From the NCBI RefSeq assembly GCF_004168585.1, contig NZ_PGVH01000043.1, positions 1 to 64,000 of the forward strand: a stretch of DNA of 64,000 nucleotides, given 5' to 3'. Origin of the DNA: Shewanella sp. OPT22 (GTDB lineage Bacteria; Pseudomonadota; Gammaproteobacteria; Enterobacterales; Shewanellaceae). Both the position numbers and the translations under genes were made by a program. Below are positions 23,219 through 32,842 of this stretch, one piece after another. The notes under the pieces were generated by a model. It was not told the origin of the DNA, ran no database searches, and worked only from the letters and a program-made list of their open reading frames with translations. The first letter of the stretch is position 1. Each line of letters starts with the position of its first letter.

Positions 23219-24740
23219 CGTTTTCTGTGTTTATAGACTTTTCTGGACATGTTGCTAAGTGTGTAATGTTTCCTGCAATTGACTCTTCTTCGATATGAAT
23301 ATCAAAGCCCCACAGCCTGTGTAAATGTTTCAGTACTTCTTTGTAGCTGTCATCAAGAGGGATTGAGTTATGGGGTACATGTCGAACTGTTAACGAACGG
23401 TCACCATTCACATCCACTCGTTGAACTTGAATATTAGGTTCGTTATTCGACAGATTATATTGCTGAGAGAGCAAGTATCGGATTTCTTTGAAGCCTGTTT
23501 CATTATGAATTGCAGAAATGGTCACGTGATCTTTTTCTGAATCATTGACGACACTGAAGAGTTTAAAATCACGCATTATCTTAGGAGATAAATACTGACT
23601 GATGAAGCTTTCATCTTTGAAGTTTTTCATCGCAAAATGCAATGTTTCTAACCAGTCACTTCCTGCAATATCAGGAAACCAATCTCTGTCTTCCGCCGTG
23701 GGTTCTTCACAGATTCGTTTAATATCACAGAACATATTAAAACCCAAAGCGTAAGGGTTGATTCCGTTATAATAAGGGCTATCAAAAGCTTGCTGTTTTA
23801 CTACGCCAGTATGGCTTTGTAAAAATTCAAGCATAAATCTATCAGTCACCACTCCTTCATCATAGAGACGGTTCAAAATGGTATAATGCCAAAATGTTGC
23901 CCAGCCTTCGTTCATTACCTGTGTTTGCTTTTGTGGGTAAAAGTATTGTGCAACTTTTCGTACAATCCTAACAATTTCTCGTTGCCAACTTTCTAAAAGA
24001 GGGGCATTTTTTTCAATAAAGTAAAGTAGGTTTTCTTGTGGCTCAGCGGGAAAGCATTTTTCATTAGATTGATTTTGTTTGGCATTATTTTGGGGAAGTG
24101 TTCTCCACAAATCATTGACTTGGCTTTGAAGGTATTCTTCTCTTTGTTTTTGGCGAGCTTGTTCTTGTTTGAATGATATTTCACTTGGTCTCTTATACCT
24201 ATCAACCCCAAAGTTCATCAGTGCATGACATGAATCTAAAAACTCCTCAACATTAGCTGCACCATGAGCCAACTCGCATTTTAAAATATAATTCTTTGCA
24301 AATACTAAGTAATCAATTATCGAGCTTGCGTCTGTCCATGTTTTAAAAAGATAATTATTTTTGAAGAAACTGTTGTGCCCATAACAAGCATGAGCCATCA
24401 CGAGGGCTTGCATTGTGATCGTATTTTCTTCCATTAAATATGAAATACAGGGATCTGAGTTGATTACAATTTCATACGCTAATCCCATTTGCCCACGCTT
24501 ATAACTTTGTTCAGTTTGAATGAACTTCTTGCCAAATGACCAGTGAGTATAACTAACAGGCATTCCTATTGCGGCATAAGCATCCATCATCTGCTCAGCA
24601 GTGATGATCTCTATTTGGTTCGGGTAATAATCAAGCTTGTAGTGATCTGCGACCCGTTCAATTTCTGCTTGATACTTTTCCAGAAGAGCAAACGTCCATT
24701 CAGGTCCATCGCTTAGCGGTTCTCTCTTTGATTTTGTCAT
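23199..24740 (-). CDS. ycgB: SpoVR family protein (YcgB)
   Basis: A 513-aa protein matching the SpoVR/YcgB family end to end: LSDGPEWTFALLEKY, MPVSYTHWSFGKKFI, INSDPCISYLMEENTITMQALVMAHACYGHNSFFKNNYLF and MNEGWATFWHYTILNRLYDEG. The HACYGHNSFFKNN and NEGWATFWH motifs include the family's conserved His and Glu. Molecular function is not established. Third gene of the prkA-yeaH-spoVR cluster on the minus strand, 8 bp after yeaH, so co-transcribed. The trio is linked to stationary-phase and stress responses in enterobacteria. Confidence 0.96.
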   Translation of the reverse strand: MTKSKREPLSDGPEWTFALLEKYQAEIERVADHYKLDYYPNQIEIITAEQMMDAYAAIGMPVSYTHWSFGKKFIQTEQSYKRGQMGLAYEIVINSDPCISYLMEENTITMQALVMAHACYGHNSFFKNNYLFKTWTDASSIIDYLVFAKNYILKCELAHGAANVEEFLDSCHALMNFGVDRYKRPSEISFKQEQARQKQREEYLQSQVNDLWRTLPQNNAKQNQSNEKCFPAEPQENLLYFIEKNAPLLESWQREIVRIVRKVAQYFYPQKQTQVMNEGWATFWHYTILNRLYDEGVVTDRFMLEFLQSHTGVVKQQAFDSPYYNGINPYALGFNMFCDIKRICEEPTAEDRDWFPDIAGSDWLETLHFAMKNFKDESFISQYLSPKIMRDFKLFSVVNDSEKDHVTISAIHNETGFKEIRYLLSQQYNLSNNEPNIQVQRVDVNGDRSLTVRHVPHNSIPLDDSYKEVLKHLHRLWGFDIHIEEESIAGNITHLATCPEKSINTENEKPQPN

Positions 24741-24748
24741 TGGATCAC

Positions 24749-26017
24749 CTATGCAGTCTGCTTTTTGAATAATTCCCTGAAAACAGGGTAGATATCATTT
24801 TGTGTTTTGATGTGCTGTACAGCAATGTTGTCGTTTTCTTCTTGAAGCTTTTGATACTGCTTCCATAAAGATTGGTGAGCACGCTGTGTTATTTCAATGT
24901 AAGAGTAATAACGTACAATTGGCAGTACATTTTTAGAGAGTAATTCAATACATTTACTGCAGTCATCTGCCCAGTTATCGCCATCTGAAGCCTGCGCTAC
25001 ATAGATATTCCATTCATTTTCTGGAAATCTTTTTTGTTGAATTTCATTCATTAATTTAAGTGCACTAGAAACAATTGTGCCGCCAGTTTCTTGAGAGTAG
25101 AAAAATTCCTGTTCATCAACTTCTTTTGCTTGTGTGTGATGACGGATAAAAACAACTTCAAGATTTTCATATGTTCGAGTGAGAAAAAGGTACAGCAATA
25201 TGTAAAAGCGTTTGGCAATATCTTTGGTGGCTTGATCCATCGAACCAGAAACATCCATTAAACAAAACATGACCGCTTGTGATGTTGGCACTGCATGTTT
25301 TGCAAAGTTGTTATAACGGAGATCGAAGGTATCAATAAATGGAACCTTCTTAATTTTTGTTTCTAAATTTTTAATTTGTTGCTTTGTTGATTCAATACGA
25401 TCAGAATCTGAGCCTGGAATATCAAGTAACGCATCTAATTCAGCAATTAATTTAGCAAGTTGCTTTCGTTTGGCCGCAGTTAATGCGATTCTTCTTGCTA
25501 ACGAAGTTCGCAATGAGCGAACAATGTTAATATTTGCTGGAACACCATCATTCGTAAAGCCAGCACGATGAATTTGATAATCAACGATTTTACTTAGCTG
25601 AGTTTTTTGTAAGTTTGGCAAAGCAAGGTCTTCGAATAAAAGTTCGAGGTATTCTTCTTTTGATATTTGAAATACAAAATCATCTTGGCCTTCACCTGAA
25701 TCAGAAGCATCCCCATCTCCCTGTCCGTTACCATCATTCTCTTTTGGCTTGGGGATTTTGTCACCTTCAATGAACTCTTTATTACCTGGATGGATCTGTT
25801 TTTTTATTCCACCTTTACCTTGATGAAATATAGGTTCAGAAATATCTTTAGTGGGGATACTAATGCTTTCCCCTTTGTCGATATCCGTAACCCCACGTTG
25901 TGTCACTGCGTCACTTACAGATTTTTTTATCTGCTGTTTATACCGTTCAATAAAGCGTTGACGATTGACAGTGCTTTTACCTTTAGCATTAAGCCTTCGG
26001 TCAATAAAATTTGCCAT
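24749..26017 (-). CDS. yeaH: YeaH/YhbH family protein (DUF444)
   Basis: A 422-aa protein of the DUF444 family. The C-terminal half is von Willebrand A-like: [23 protein letters not shown] contains the DxSxS MIDAS motif, and later [13 protein letters not shown] supplies the conserved Thr. The N-terminal part is basic and Gly/Asp-rich ([20 protein letters not shown]). AAGGAGGA precedes the start. It sits between prkA and spoVR and probably works with the PrkA kinase. Exact role unknown. Confidence 0.95.
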   Translation of the reverse strand: MANFIDRRLNAKGKSTVNRQRFIERYKQQIKKSVSDAVTQRGVTDIDKGESISIPTKDISEPIFHQGKGGIKKQIHPGNKEFIEGDKIPKPKENDGNGQGDGDASDSGEGQDDFVFQISKEEYLELLFEDLALPNLQKTQLSKIVDYQIHRAGFTNDGVPANINIVRSLRTSLARRIALTAAKRKQLAKLIAELDALLDIPGSDSDRIESTKQQIKNLETKIKKVPFIDTFDLRYNNFAKHAVPTSQAVMFCLMDVSGSMDQATKDIAKRFYILLYLFLTRTYENLEVVFIRHHTQAKEVDEQEFFYSQETGGTIVSSALKLMNEIQQKRFPENEWNIYVAQASDGDNWADDCSKCIELLSKNVLPIVRYYSYIEITQRAHQSLWKQYQKLQEENDNIAVQHIKTQNDIYPVFRELFKKQTA

Positions 26018-26229
26018 AAGTCCTCCTTCATACCCGTGAAACTCGCACTTCGTGGGTTCTCTCGGTACTCATTCTTCTTTGTTTCGAAAGCTAAAATTAG
26101 TCCCGCTGGTCCTTCACTTTCACGCCTCGAATAATGAATACTGAGAGAGCCTTGAAAGTTGCATCGTGATTTATCACGGGTATTAAACAGGAGTGAACGT
26201 GTTCACTCCTTTGAGAGTAAACACTTCTA
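26018..26229. repeat. Structured intergenic region between prkA and yeaH
   Basis: About 210 bp with nested inverted repeats: ACCCGTGAA (26032-26040) with TTCGTGGGT (26049-26057); a 19-bp arm CTCTCGGTACTCATTCTTC (26059-26077) with GAATAATGAATACTGAGAG (26129-26147), 16 of 19 matching; CGTGAT-TT-ATCACG (26165-26178); and a perfect AGGAGTGAAC-GT-GTTCACTCCT (26189-26210). This could be an RNA processing or attenuation structure, or a small repeat element inserted in the operon. Confidence 0.6.
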
Positions 26230-28164
26230 TTACGAAGACTTTCTTACCCTTAAGTACCACTCAGAAAGCAGGCGTACTTGCTTTTGTGTATAGCCTTTTT
26301 CCATCATTCGATTTACAAAATCGTCGTGCTTTTTCTGATCATCAGAGGATGTTTTGGCATTAAATGAAATTACTGGCAGTAAATCTTCTGTATTAGAGAA
26401 CATTTTCTTTTCTATGACCGTGCGTAATTTTTCGTAACTTGTCCATGCAGGGTTATTACCTCCATGATTTGCTCTCGCACGTAGAACAAAGTTCACGATT
26501 TCGTTACGGAAATCTTTTGGATTACTTATTCCAGCAGGCTTTTCAATTTTTTCAAGTTCAGTATTCAATGCCGTTCTGTCAAAAAGTTGTCCGGTTTCTG
26601 GGTCGCGATATTCTTGGTCTTGAATCCAGAAGTCTGCATAGGTTACATATCTATCAAATATGTTTTGACCGTATTCGGAATAAGATTCGAGATATGCGGT
26701 CTGAATTTCTTTTCCTATGAACTCTACATATTTAGGAATGAGATACCCTTTCAAAAACTCTAAATAACGTTCACCGACATCATTTGGAAATTGCTCTTGT
26801 TCGATTTGTTTCTCAAGTACATAAAATAGATGAACTGGGTTTGCTGCGACCTCTGAACTATCAAAGTTAAATACACGGGAAAGAATTTTAAATGCAAAAC
26901 GGGTTGATAAGCCTGTCATGCCTTCATCAACACCTGCGAAATCTCGGTATTCTTGATGTGATTTAGCTTTAGGGTCCGTATCCTTTAAACTTTCCCCGTT
27001 ATAAACACGCATTTTTGAATATATTGATGAGTTTTCAGGGACTTTAATACGTGAAAGTACTGCAAATTTAGCCAGTAAATCCAAAGTCGAAGGGGCGCAT
27101 GGCGCTTCAGCAAGCTCAGAATTAGAGATAAGCTTGTCATAAATCTTCTTTTCTTCGGAGATACGTAAACAGTAAGGGACTTTTACGATGTAGACTCTAT
27201 CTAAGAAAGCTTCATTGTTTTTATTATTCTTAAATGTTGCCCATTCCGATTCATTAGAGTGAGCGAGAATGATGCCGTTATAGGGGAGGGCTGACAAACC
27301 TTCCGTGCCGTTATAGTTACCTTCCTGCGTAGCGGTTAAGAGAGGGTGAAGGACTTTAATGGGGGCCTTAAACATCTCAACAAACTCCATAACGCCCTGG
27401 TTGGCACGACATAATGCGCCAGAATACGCATAAGCGTCCGCATCATGTTGAGAGAAATGCTCTAATTGCCTTATATCAACTTTGCCCACGAGCGACGAAA
27501 TATCTTGGTTGTTTTCATCCCCAGGCTCTGTTTTTGCAATACTAATTTGATCCAGAATAGAAGGGTAAACTTTGACCACTTTGAATTTTGAAATGTCGCC
27601 ACCAAACTCATGTAACCTTTTGACAGCCCAAGGTGACATAATGTCTTTTAAGTATCGCTTAGGGATACCGTATTCTTCACTGAGTATTTTTCCGTCGTCA
27701 GAAGGGTTAAATAAACAAAATGGATGGTCATTAACTGGACTACGGACCCCGTTTGCACTCAACACATAAACGGGCTGCAGTTGCATTAATGATTTTAGTT
27801 TTTCTGCAAGTGATGATTTACCACCGCCTACAGGACCTAATAAGTATAGGATTTGCTTAGACTCTTCAAGACCTTGAGCTGAATGTTTCAGGTAAGAAAC
27901 AATTTGTTCAATGGCTTCTTCCATGCCATAGAACTCTGAAAAAGCAGGGTAGCGATTGATTCTTCTATTGGAAAAAATTCGACTCAAGATTGGATCTTTC
28001 GAAGTGTCGATAACTTCGGGTTCGCCAATAGCCATTAATAATCGTTCAGATGCAGTCACATAAGCACTTCTATCTTCTTTACAAACTGTTAAAAAGTCCT
28101 CTAGCGAATATTCTTCATCTAATTTACATTCATATCGTGCTTGGTAATGTTCAAAGATACCCAT
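26230..28164 (-). CDS. yeaG: PrkA family serine protein kinase (YeaG)
   Basis: A 644-aa protein (usual length about 640-645). The N-terminal AAA+ domain carries Walker A LLGPVGGGKSSLAEKL (about residues 107-122) and NGIILAHSNESEW further on; the C-terminal PrkA domain is kinase-like. Homologues have been described as serine protein kinases and as AAA+ proteases; both activities have been proposed. First gene of the operon with yeaH and spoVR. AAGGGGG lies 5 bases before the start. Confidence 0.95.
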   Translation of the reverse strand: MGIFEHYQARYECKLDEEYSLEDFLTVCKEDRSAYVTASERLLMAIGEPEVIDTSKDPILSRIFSNRRINRYPAFSEFYGMEEAIEQIVSYLKHSAQGLEESKQILYLLGPVGGGKSSLAEKLKSLMQLQPVYVLSANGVRSPVNDHPFCLFNPSDDGKILSEEYGIPKRYLKDIMSPWAVKRLHEFGGDISKFKVVKVYPSILDQISIAKTEPGDENNQDISSLVGKVDIRQLEHFSQHDADAYAYSGALCRANQGVMEFVEMFKAPIKVLHPLLTATQEGNYNGTEGLSALPYNGIILAHSNESEWATFKNNKNNEAFLDRVYIVKVPYCLRISEEKKIYDKLISNSELAEAPCAPSTLDLLAKFAVLSRIKVPENSSIYSKMRVYNGESLKDTDPKAKSHQEYRDFAGVDEGMTGLSTRFAFKILSRVFNFDSSEVAANPVHLFYVLEKQIEQEQFPNDVGERYLEFLKGYLIPKYVEFIGKEIQTAYLESYSEYGQNIFDRYVTYADFWIQDQEYRDPETGQLFDRTALNTELEKIEKPAGISNPKDFRNEIVNFVLRARANHGGNNPAWTSYEKLRTVIEKKMFSNTEDLLPVISFNAKTSSDDQKKHDDFVNRMMEKGYTQKQVRLLSEWYLRVRKSS

Positions 28165-28458
28165 AGTGCCCCCTTAAGGTCATCGGAGATGACATATTCA
28201 CCTCTAATAACTTAAAGTCTAGTCACAATATTCTTGCTCGCCACGAAAAAGCGAGTAAAAACAATAGGAAATGGTTGCAAATGCAACTATTTCTATGTTT
28301 ACGTTTTATTAGGTCAATATACCAATTAACTCTCAATTTGACGTGTTAAGCTTTATTCATTTAGAGGGAAACAGTCTTTTAGTTATTGTTTTTGTTTATA
28401 GAAGAGATAGAATCATTACAAAGGGAATTATTAACATAATAATAACAAGGTAATATAA
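28165..28458. promoter_or_regulatory. Divergent control region between prkA and the response regulator
   Basis: Gene-free. It contains a perfect dyad GTTGCA-AA-TGCAAC at 28274-28287 within AAAT...ATTT arms, a candidate regulator site about 110 bp upstream of prkA. I could not identify a sigma-54 or other specialised promoter with confidence. Confidence 0.4.
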
Positions 28459-29073
28459 ATGTCTGATGCGATTACAATAGCTATTGCAGATGATCATCCT
28501 CTGTTTAGACAGGCACTCAGTATCGTTCTCAAACAACACTTCTCACAAGTCGTTTTGCTTGAAGCAAATACTATTGATGAACTCAAAAACAATCTCGAAG
28601 CTCGTTCACCAGATTTGATTTTGTTAGATTTAAACATTCCAGGTGCGAATGGGTTTGAAGCATTAATTGAAACTAAGCAAGAGAACGCAAACATACCCAT
28701 TATATTAATTTCAGGACAAGAAGATTCAACAACAATAAATAAAGCAACTGAGCTTGGCGCTTCAGCTTTTCTTGCAAAGTCGTCGCAACCTACTGAAATG
28801 GTTGATGTGATAAAGCAAGTTTTGGCCGGTGAGTTTAAAGTCGAGCCCATAATCTCGACAACTGAAACAGAAAATAAGCTACTTACATTAACGCCAAGAC
28901 AATTAAAAATTCTTGGTATGTTCGCTAAAGGGTTATTGAATAAGCAAATAGCTGCTGATCTTGACGTCAGTGAAGCAACCGTGAAAGCTCATGCAACAGC
29001 TATTTTTTTAAAATTAAATGTAAAAACCCGCACTCAGGCTGTAATTGCCTATCAAGATAACATTGCTTCTTAA
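28459..29073 (+). CDS. crbR: LuxR/NarL-type response regulator (CrbR-like)
   Basis: A 204-aa two-component regulator. The receiver domain (1-115) has the acidic pair DD at 11-12, phospho-acceptor Asp57 (DLILLDLNIPG) and Lys107 (FLAKSS). The C-terminal NarL/LuxR helix-turn-helix reads LTPRQLKILGMFAKGLLNKQIAADLDVSEATVKAHATAIF. It is convergent with a symporter-domain hybrid kinase, the combination known as CrbS/CrbR, which controls acetyl-CoA synthetase and acetate use in Vibrio and Pseudomonas relatives. The symbol is assigned from this pairing; confidence in the family is higher than in the exact orthology. Confidence 0.88.
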   Translation: MSDAITIAIADDHPLFRQALSIVLKQHFSQVVLLEANTIDELKNNLEARSPDLILLDLNIPGANGFEALIETKQENANIPIILISGQEDSTTINKATELGASAFLAKSSQPTEMVDVIKQVLAGEFKVEPIISTTETENKLLTLTPRQLKILGMFAKGLLNKQIAADLDVSEATVKAHATAIFLKLNVKTRTQAVIAYQDNIAS

Positions 29074-29095
29074 CCATTTCCTTGAGTAAGTTGTT

Positions 29096-29128
29096 GTGAC
29101 TGATCTTTATACCTAAATGATCAGTCAC
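29096..29128. terminator. Hairpin between convergent crbR and crbS
   Basis: Perfect 10-bp stem GTGACTGATC / GATCAGTCAC with a 13-nt loop; only a short T-rich tail (TAACTCTT). Probable bidirectional terminator. Confidence 0.6.
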
Positions 29129-29191
29129 TAACTCTTACAACCTAAATTTAATAAATCGGTTATATGGTTTTTTCGTCACGAGTAATCATGA

Positions 29192-32100
29192 TTAATTTTC
29201 TCGATTTCTTTCATAATAATTCTTTTGATAATAGGTCATCACAGCTTTACCTATCTCGGCTCTTAACTCTTGAGAAACGCTGGATTTTGAGATAAAGCCA
29301 ACCTCCATTTGTTTGGCTAATCGTTCTAATGGTTTTTCTAACGTTGCTGTTACTAAAATTGCCGGAACATACCCAAAGCTGTCCCGAAGAATTTTAATAA
29401 GTTCAAGTCCGTTTTCTGGATCATCCAGCTGATAATCCACGAGCATGATATCAATTTCATCTTTGTACTTTTTGGTATTTATTTTCGCTTCAGCCACAGA
29501 GTTCGAAGTAATAATCTTGCACCCCCATTGAGAAAGCAAACTCTGCATCCCTTGTGTAACTTGCCTTTCATTGTCAATACAATGAACAGTTACGTCTTTT
29601 AAGTTAGCAAATGAACTTTCTCTTTTTTCTTCAGAGATATAACTTAATGAAAGAGGGACTAATACACTAAAGTTACAACCTTTATCAGGCTCTGATTTTA
29701 AAAACAATTGATGGCCAAGCAGTTCACAAAAACCTTTAGCAATATTAAGACCTAAGCCTAGCCCTTCAGAACCATTCTTTTGTAGTTGGGTAAACTGTTC
29801 AAAAACAATATTTTGTTTTTCAAATGGTATACCCGGACCAGTATCGATGACTTGGATCTCAATAAAGTCACCTTTACGGCGGCAGCCAAGTAGTAATCTT
29901 GAGTTTGGCGCATAGCGACAGGCATTACTGATAAAGTTCTGCAATATACGCTTCAATAACTTAGGATCTGATTCCGCATAAAGTTCAGTCGGGACGAACT
30001 TAAAGAATATATTGGCGTTTTCGCATATGAGTTCGAATTCGTTATATAAAGATAAGAATAACTCTTGAAGACTGATATCAGAAATTTGAGGCGTTATGCT
30101 GCCAGATTCAATTTGTGAAACTTCGTTCAAATCTTTGATTAAATCATTGGCACTACTGATTGATGATTCTATTTGGCGGACTGTCTGCTGTTGGTTTTCT
30201 GACAAAGTCCGATCATAAGCCAAAGCTGAAACGAATAATCGTGCGGCAGAAACTGGTTGCATCAAATCATGGCTACAAGCTTTGAGGTAATTTGTTTTTT
30301 GTTTATGAGCAGAATGAATTGCCTGATTAGCAATAGCTAAATCATGATTAGATTTTGACAGTGCCGAGTTCGCACTTTTTAATTCTTCAGTTCTTTGCGA
30401 AACTAAAGATTCCAAGTCGAGATTTTTTTCTTTAAGTAGCTTCTCTGCTTGACGATAAATCGTCACATCAGTAAATGACATAACAAAGCCGCCACCAGGA
30501 ATTGGATTACCTCTAATTCGTATAATTGTGTCATCAGCAAGCGTGCGCTCCGTGTTATGTATTGAGCCTTGCTTGATAAAGCTTATGCGTTTTTCTACTT
30601 GTTCATCGACTTCTGAAAGAGGAACCTTTCCTTGATAAATAAGGTTATGCCTCATTAATTCAGTAACAGGGCAGCCAATGTATACAAGATCTTCAGGGTA
30701 GTTAAATAGATCGAGGTAGGCTTGATTCCAAGCTACGATTTTTAACTCTTTATCAATGACCGAAATGCCATCGGTAGCGTTTTCAATTGCACTTTGAAGT
30801 ACATTTTGACTAAATTTTTGTTGACGGTCTTCCGCATGTTGAACGAAATAAGCCATCTCAGCGAGATCAATCTGGCGCCCTTCGAATATAGAAGATAGAA
30901 CCAGCCTTGCAGATGTCGATCCCATAACACTGGCAAGTACCATTTCAGTATGGTTAATCAATTTATGATAAAGCTCTGCTTTATCAGCTATTTCGTTCTC
31001 TAATATTTTAAAATCTATATGTGATTGCTTAGCTTTTTCGCTGCCAACAAATTTAGAAATAATAAGCAATAAATCATCAATAGAAACTTTATTGATTCCA
31101 GTTCCTTTCAGTTGCTTAAATTCACGTTTATCAAAGAAATGTTCAAGTTGTACTTGCTCCTGAATACTTTGGCGACTGAGATAAGATAACGCAATAACGA
31201 ACAATAAATTTGCAGCTAAAGATATAAGTGTTGCTAATGTTGTATGGCTTACTGAAACATCAATGAAAGGATGCTGATAGAAACCTAAAGTGGGCAGTAA
31301 ATTGAGTAATAGCCAAAGTCCGAAACCAATAAACATTCCTGAAAATACAGCAGCGAAGTTTGCTTTACGCCAAATAAAAGCAGCAAAAAATGCAGGGCCG
31401 ATCTGTGCTATAGCGCCAAACGCAATTTCTCCTAGGGTTGCCAGTTTCTCAGGTGGTGAGGTGGAGTACATTAAAAAACTGAGCGTTAAAACCAGTAATA
31501 CTAAAATCTTCCGCACTACTAAAAAGTTACTTTTGAAGTCTTCAAATGAATGTTGTTTAAACTTGTTCCTTTTCAGAATGGTAGGAAAAACAACTTCATT
31601 ACTCAACATGGTACTGATAGCAATGGTTGATACTACCACCATGGCACTGGCTGCGGAAATGGTGCCAATAAAGCCGACAAGGCTCATAAGAGCATGACCA
31701 TTGAAGGCTGGAAGGAAAAGGACATATGCGTCAGGATCTAGGGCATCTGAATATAACAATTTCCCTGCTTGTCCAAGTGGAATTGCAAATAACGCAAACA
31801 ATAAGATATAGATTGGAAACAACCATCTTGATGTCGAGGTGACGTTGGTGTCTTTTGCTTCAACGATCAAGGTTTGAAATTGTCGAGGTAAACATAAGAA
31901 TGCTGAGAAAACGATAATGGATAATCCAAACCATGAAAACCACTGTGACCCAGACATTTGTGTGCTTTGAGGTTGATTACTCGTTGCTTGCTGCCAGATC
32001 TCGATTGGAGAATCGAAAAGATAAAAGCTTACAAATATCCCAATAGCTAAAAAGGCGAATAGTTTAAGTACAGATTCGAAAGCAATGGCGATCATAATGC

Positions 32101-32659
32101 CTAAATGACGTTCGGTTACATCAACATTCCTAACACCAAAAAGTATCGTAAAACCGGCCAGTAAACCTGTAACGATTAGTCCTAAAAATTCAGCAGGTAA
32201 AATGCTGTCTTGTCTTAAAAGGATATATGAGTTGACTATCGCCTTAATTTGCAAAGCCAAGTATGGAAGCGTACCGATTAAAATTGAAAATGAAATTAAA
32301 ACAGCTAGCTTTTGAGACTTGCCGAAACGATTTGCAAGTAAGTCAGCTATAGAGGTTGAGTTGAGCTTTAAGCTGACACGAATGACACGTTGAATGAAGT
32401 GCCAGCCGAAGATAAAGATGAGAACTGGAACAATGTATATGGGTAAGAAAGAAAAAGCATTATTAGCAGCTTGACCTGAAATGCCTAAAAAGCTCCAAGA
32501 TGTACAATAAACACCTAATGAAAGGGCATAAATGAATTTTTGCTGATGATTAGATATTTTGTGGCGATGCTTATTTCCCCAGATTGCTAGTCCACTTAAA
32601 AGAACTGCGTAAATTACGCTAACGGTGATTAAAAGCCAATTCGAAAACACGGTAAGCAC
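29192..32659 (-). CDS. crbS: Hybrid histidine kinase with solute:sodium symporter sensor domain (CrbS-like)
   Basis: An 1155-aa membrane sensor. Residues 1 to about 500 form a 12-13-helix SLC5/SSS transporter-like domain, with SWSFLGISGQAANNAFSFLP typical of the family. A PAS domain follows (about 640-760, ENATDGISVIDKELKIVAWNQAYLDLF), then the kinase core: H box KACSHDLMQPVSAARLF, N box NFISNACRYAP, G boxes DTGPGIPFEKQ and GSEGLGLGLNIAKGF. A C-terminal receiver contains the phospho-acceptor in IDIMLVDYQLDDPENG. This layout is that of CrbS, which senses acetate-related status. It probably phosphorylates the adjacent CrbR-like regulator. Confidence 0.92.
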   Translation of the reverse strand: MLTVFSNWLLITVSVIYAVLLSGLAIWGNKHRHKISNHQQKFIYALSLGVYCTSWSFLGISGQAANNAFSFLPIYIVPVLIFIFGWHFIQRVIRVSLKLNSTSIADLLANRFGKSQKLAVLISFSILIGTLPYLALQIKAIVNSYILLRQDSILPAEFLGLIVTGLLAGFTILFGVRNVDVTERHLGIMIAIAFESVLKLFAFLAIGIFVSFYLFDSPIEIWQQATSNQPQSTQMSGSQWFSWFGLSIIVFSAFLCLPRQFQTLIVEAKDTNVTSTSRWLFPIYILLFALFAIPLGQAGKLLYSDALDPDAYVLFLPAFNGHALMSLVGFIGTISAASAMVVVSTIAISTMLSNEVVFPTILKRNKFKQHSFEDFKSNFLVVRKILVLLVLTLSFLMYSTSPPEKLATLGEIAFGAIAQIGPAFFAAFIWRKANFAAVFSGMFIGFGLWLLLNLLPTLGFYQHPFIDVSVSHTTLATLISLAANLLFVIALSYLSRQSIQEQVQLEHFFDKREFKQLKGTGINKVSIDDLLLIISKFVGSEKAKQSHIDFKILENEIADKAELYHKLINHTEMVLASVMGSTSARLVLSSIFEGRQIDLAEMAYFVQHAEDRQQKFSQNVLQSAIENATDGISVIDKELKIVAWNQAYLDLFNYPEDLVYIGCPVTELMRHNLIYQGKVPLSEVDEQVEKRISFIKQGSIHNTERTLADDTIIRIRGNPIPGGGFVMSFTDVTIYRQAEKLLKEKNLDLESLVSQRTEELKSANSALSKSNHDLAIANQAIHSAHKQKTNYLKACSHDLMQPVSAARLFVSALAYDRTLSENQQQTVRQIESSISSANDLIKDLNEVSQIESGSITPQISDISLQELFLSLYNEFELICENANIFFKFVPTELYAESDPKLLKRILQNFISNACRYAPNSRLLLGCRRKGDFIEIQVIDTGPGIPFEKQNIVFEQFTQLQKNGSEGLGLGLNIAKGFCELLGHQLFLKSEPDKGCNFSVLVPLSLSYISEEKRESSFANLKDVTVHCIDNERQVTQGMQSLLSQWGCKIITSNSVAEAKINTKKYKDEIDIMLVDYQLDDPENGLELIKILRDSFGYVPAILVTATLEKPLERLAKQMEVGFISKSSVSQELRAEIGKAVMTYYQKNYYERNREN

Positions 32660-32730
32660 CTATCCTTAGGTTTTTATTATTTTTCATTACCATACCAGAA
32701 AACACAATTTAGGTGTAAGAGGATAGTCAT

Positions 32731-32765
32731 CGACCAAAGTCGTACGACCTGAGTCGTACGACGGA
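32731..32765 (+). promoter_or_regulatory. Tandem 14-bp repeats upstream of the porin/ABC module
   Basis: CGACCAAAGTCGTA (32731-32744) is followed without gap by CGACCTGAGTCGTA (32745-32758) and a partial third unit CGACGGA (32759-32765). Each junction contains the palindrome GTCGTACGAC. They lie between crbS and the porin, about 80 bp before the porin start. Likely binding sites for a dimeric regulator; CrbR is the obvious candidate, by proximity only. TATATC at 32802 could be a -10. Confidence 0.6.
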
Positions 32766-32842
32766 TTGTCAATTGTTGATTGCTCACTTTTTCTTCAAGG
32801 TATATCTCAGATGGTATTAACCAATAAAGGGAAGACCTTGAA

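Noticed and set aside
26189-26210. Perfect AGGAGTGAAC / GTTCACTCCT palindrome as a terminator after prkA
   Set aside because: No T-run follows on the minus strand and yeaH/spoVR continue in the same direction; treated as part of a structured region.
28494-28850. 118-aa minus-strand frame inside the response regulator gene
   Set aside because: It lies entirely within a clear receiver-domain gene; antisense shadow.
31290-31697. 135-aa + strand frame inside the hybrid kinase gene
   Set aside because: Antisense to the symporter domain; codon pattern and domain evidence favour the kinase.
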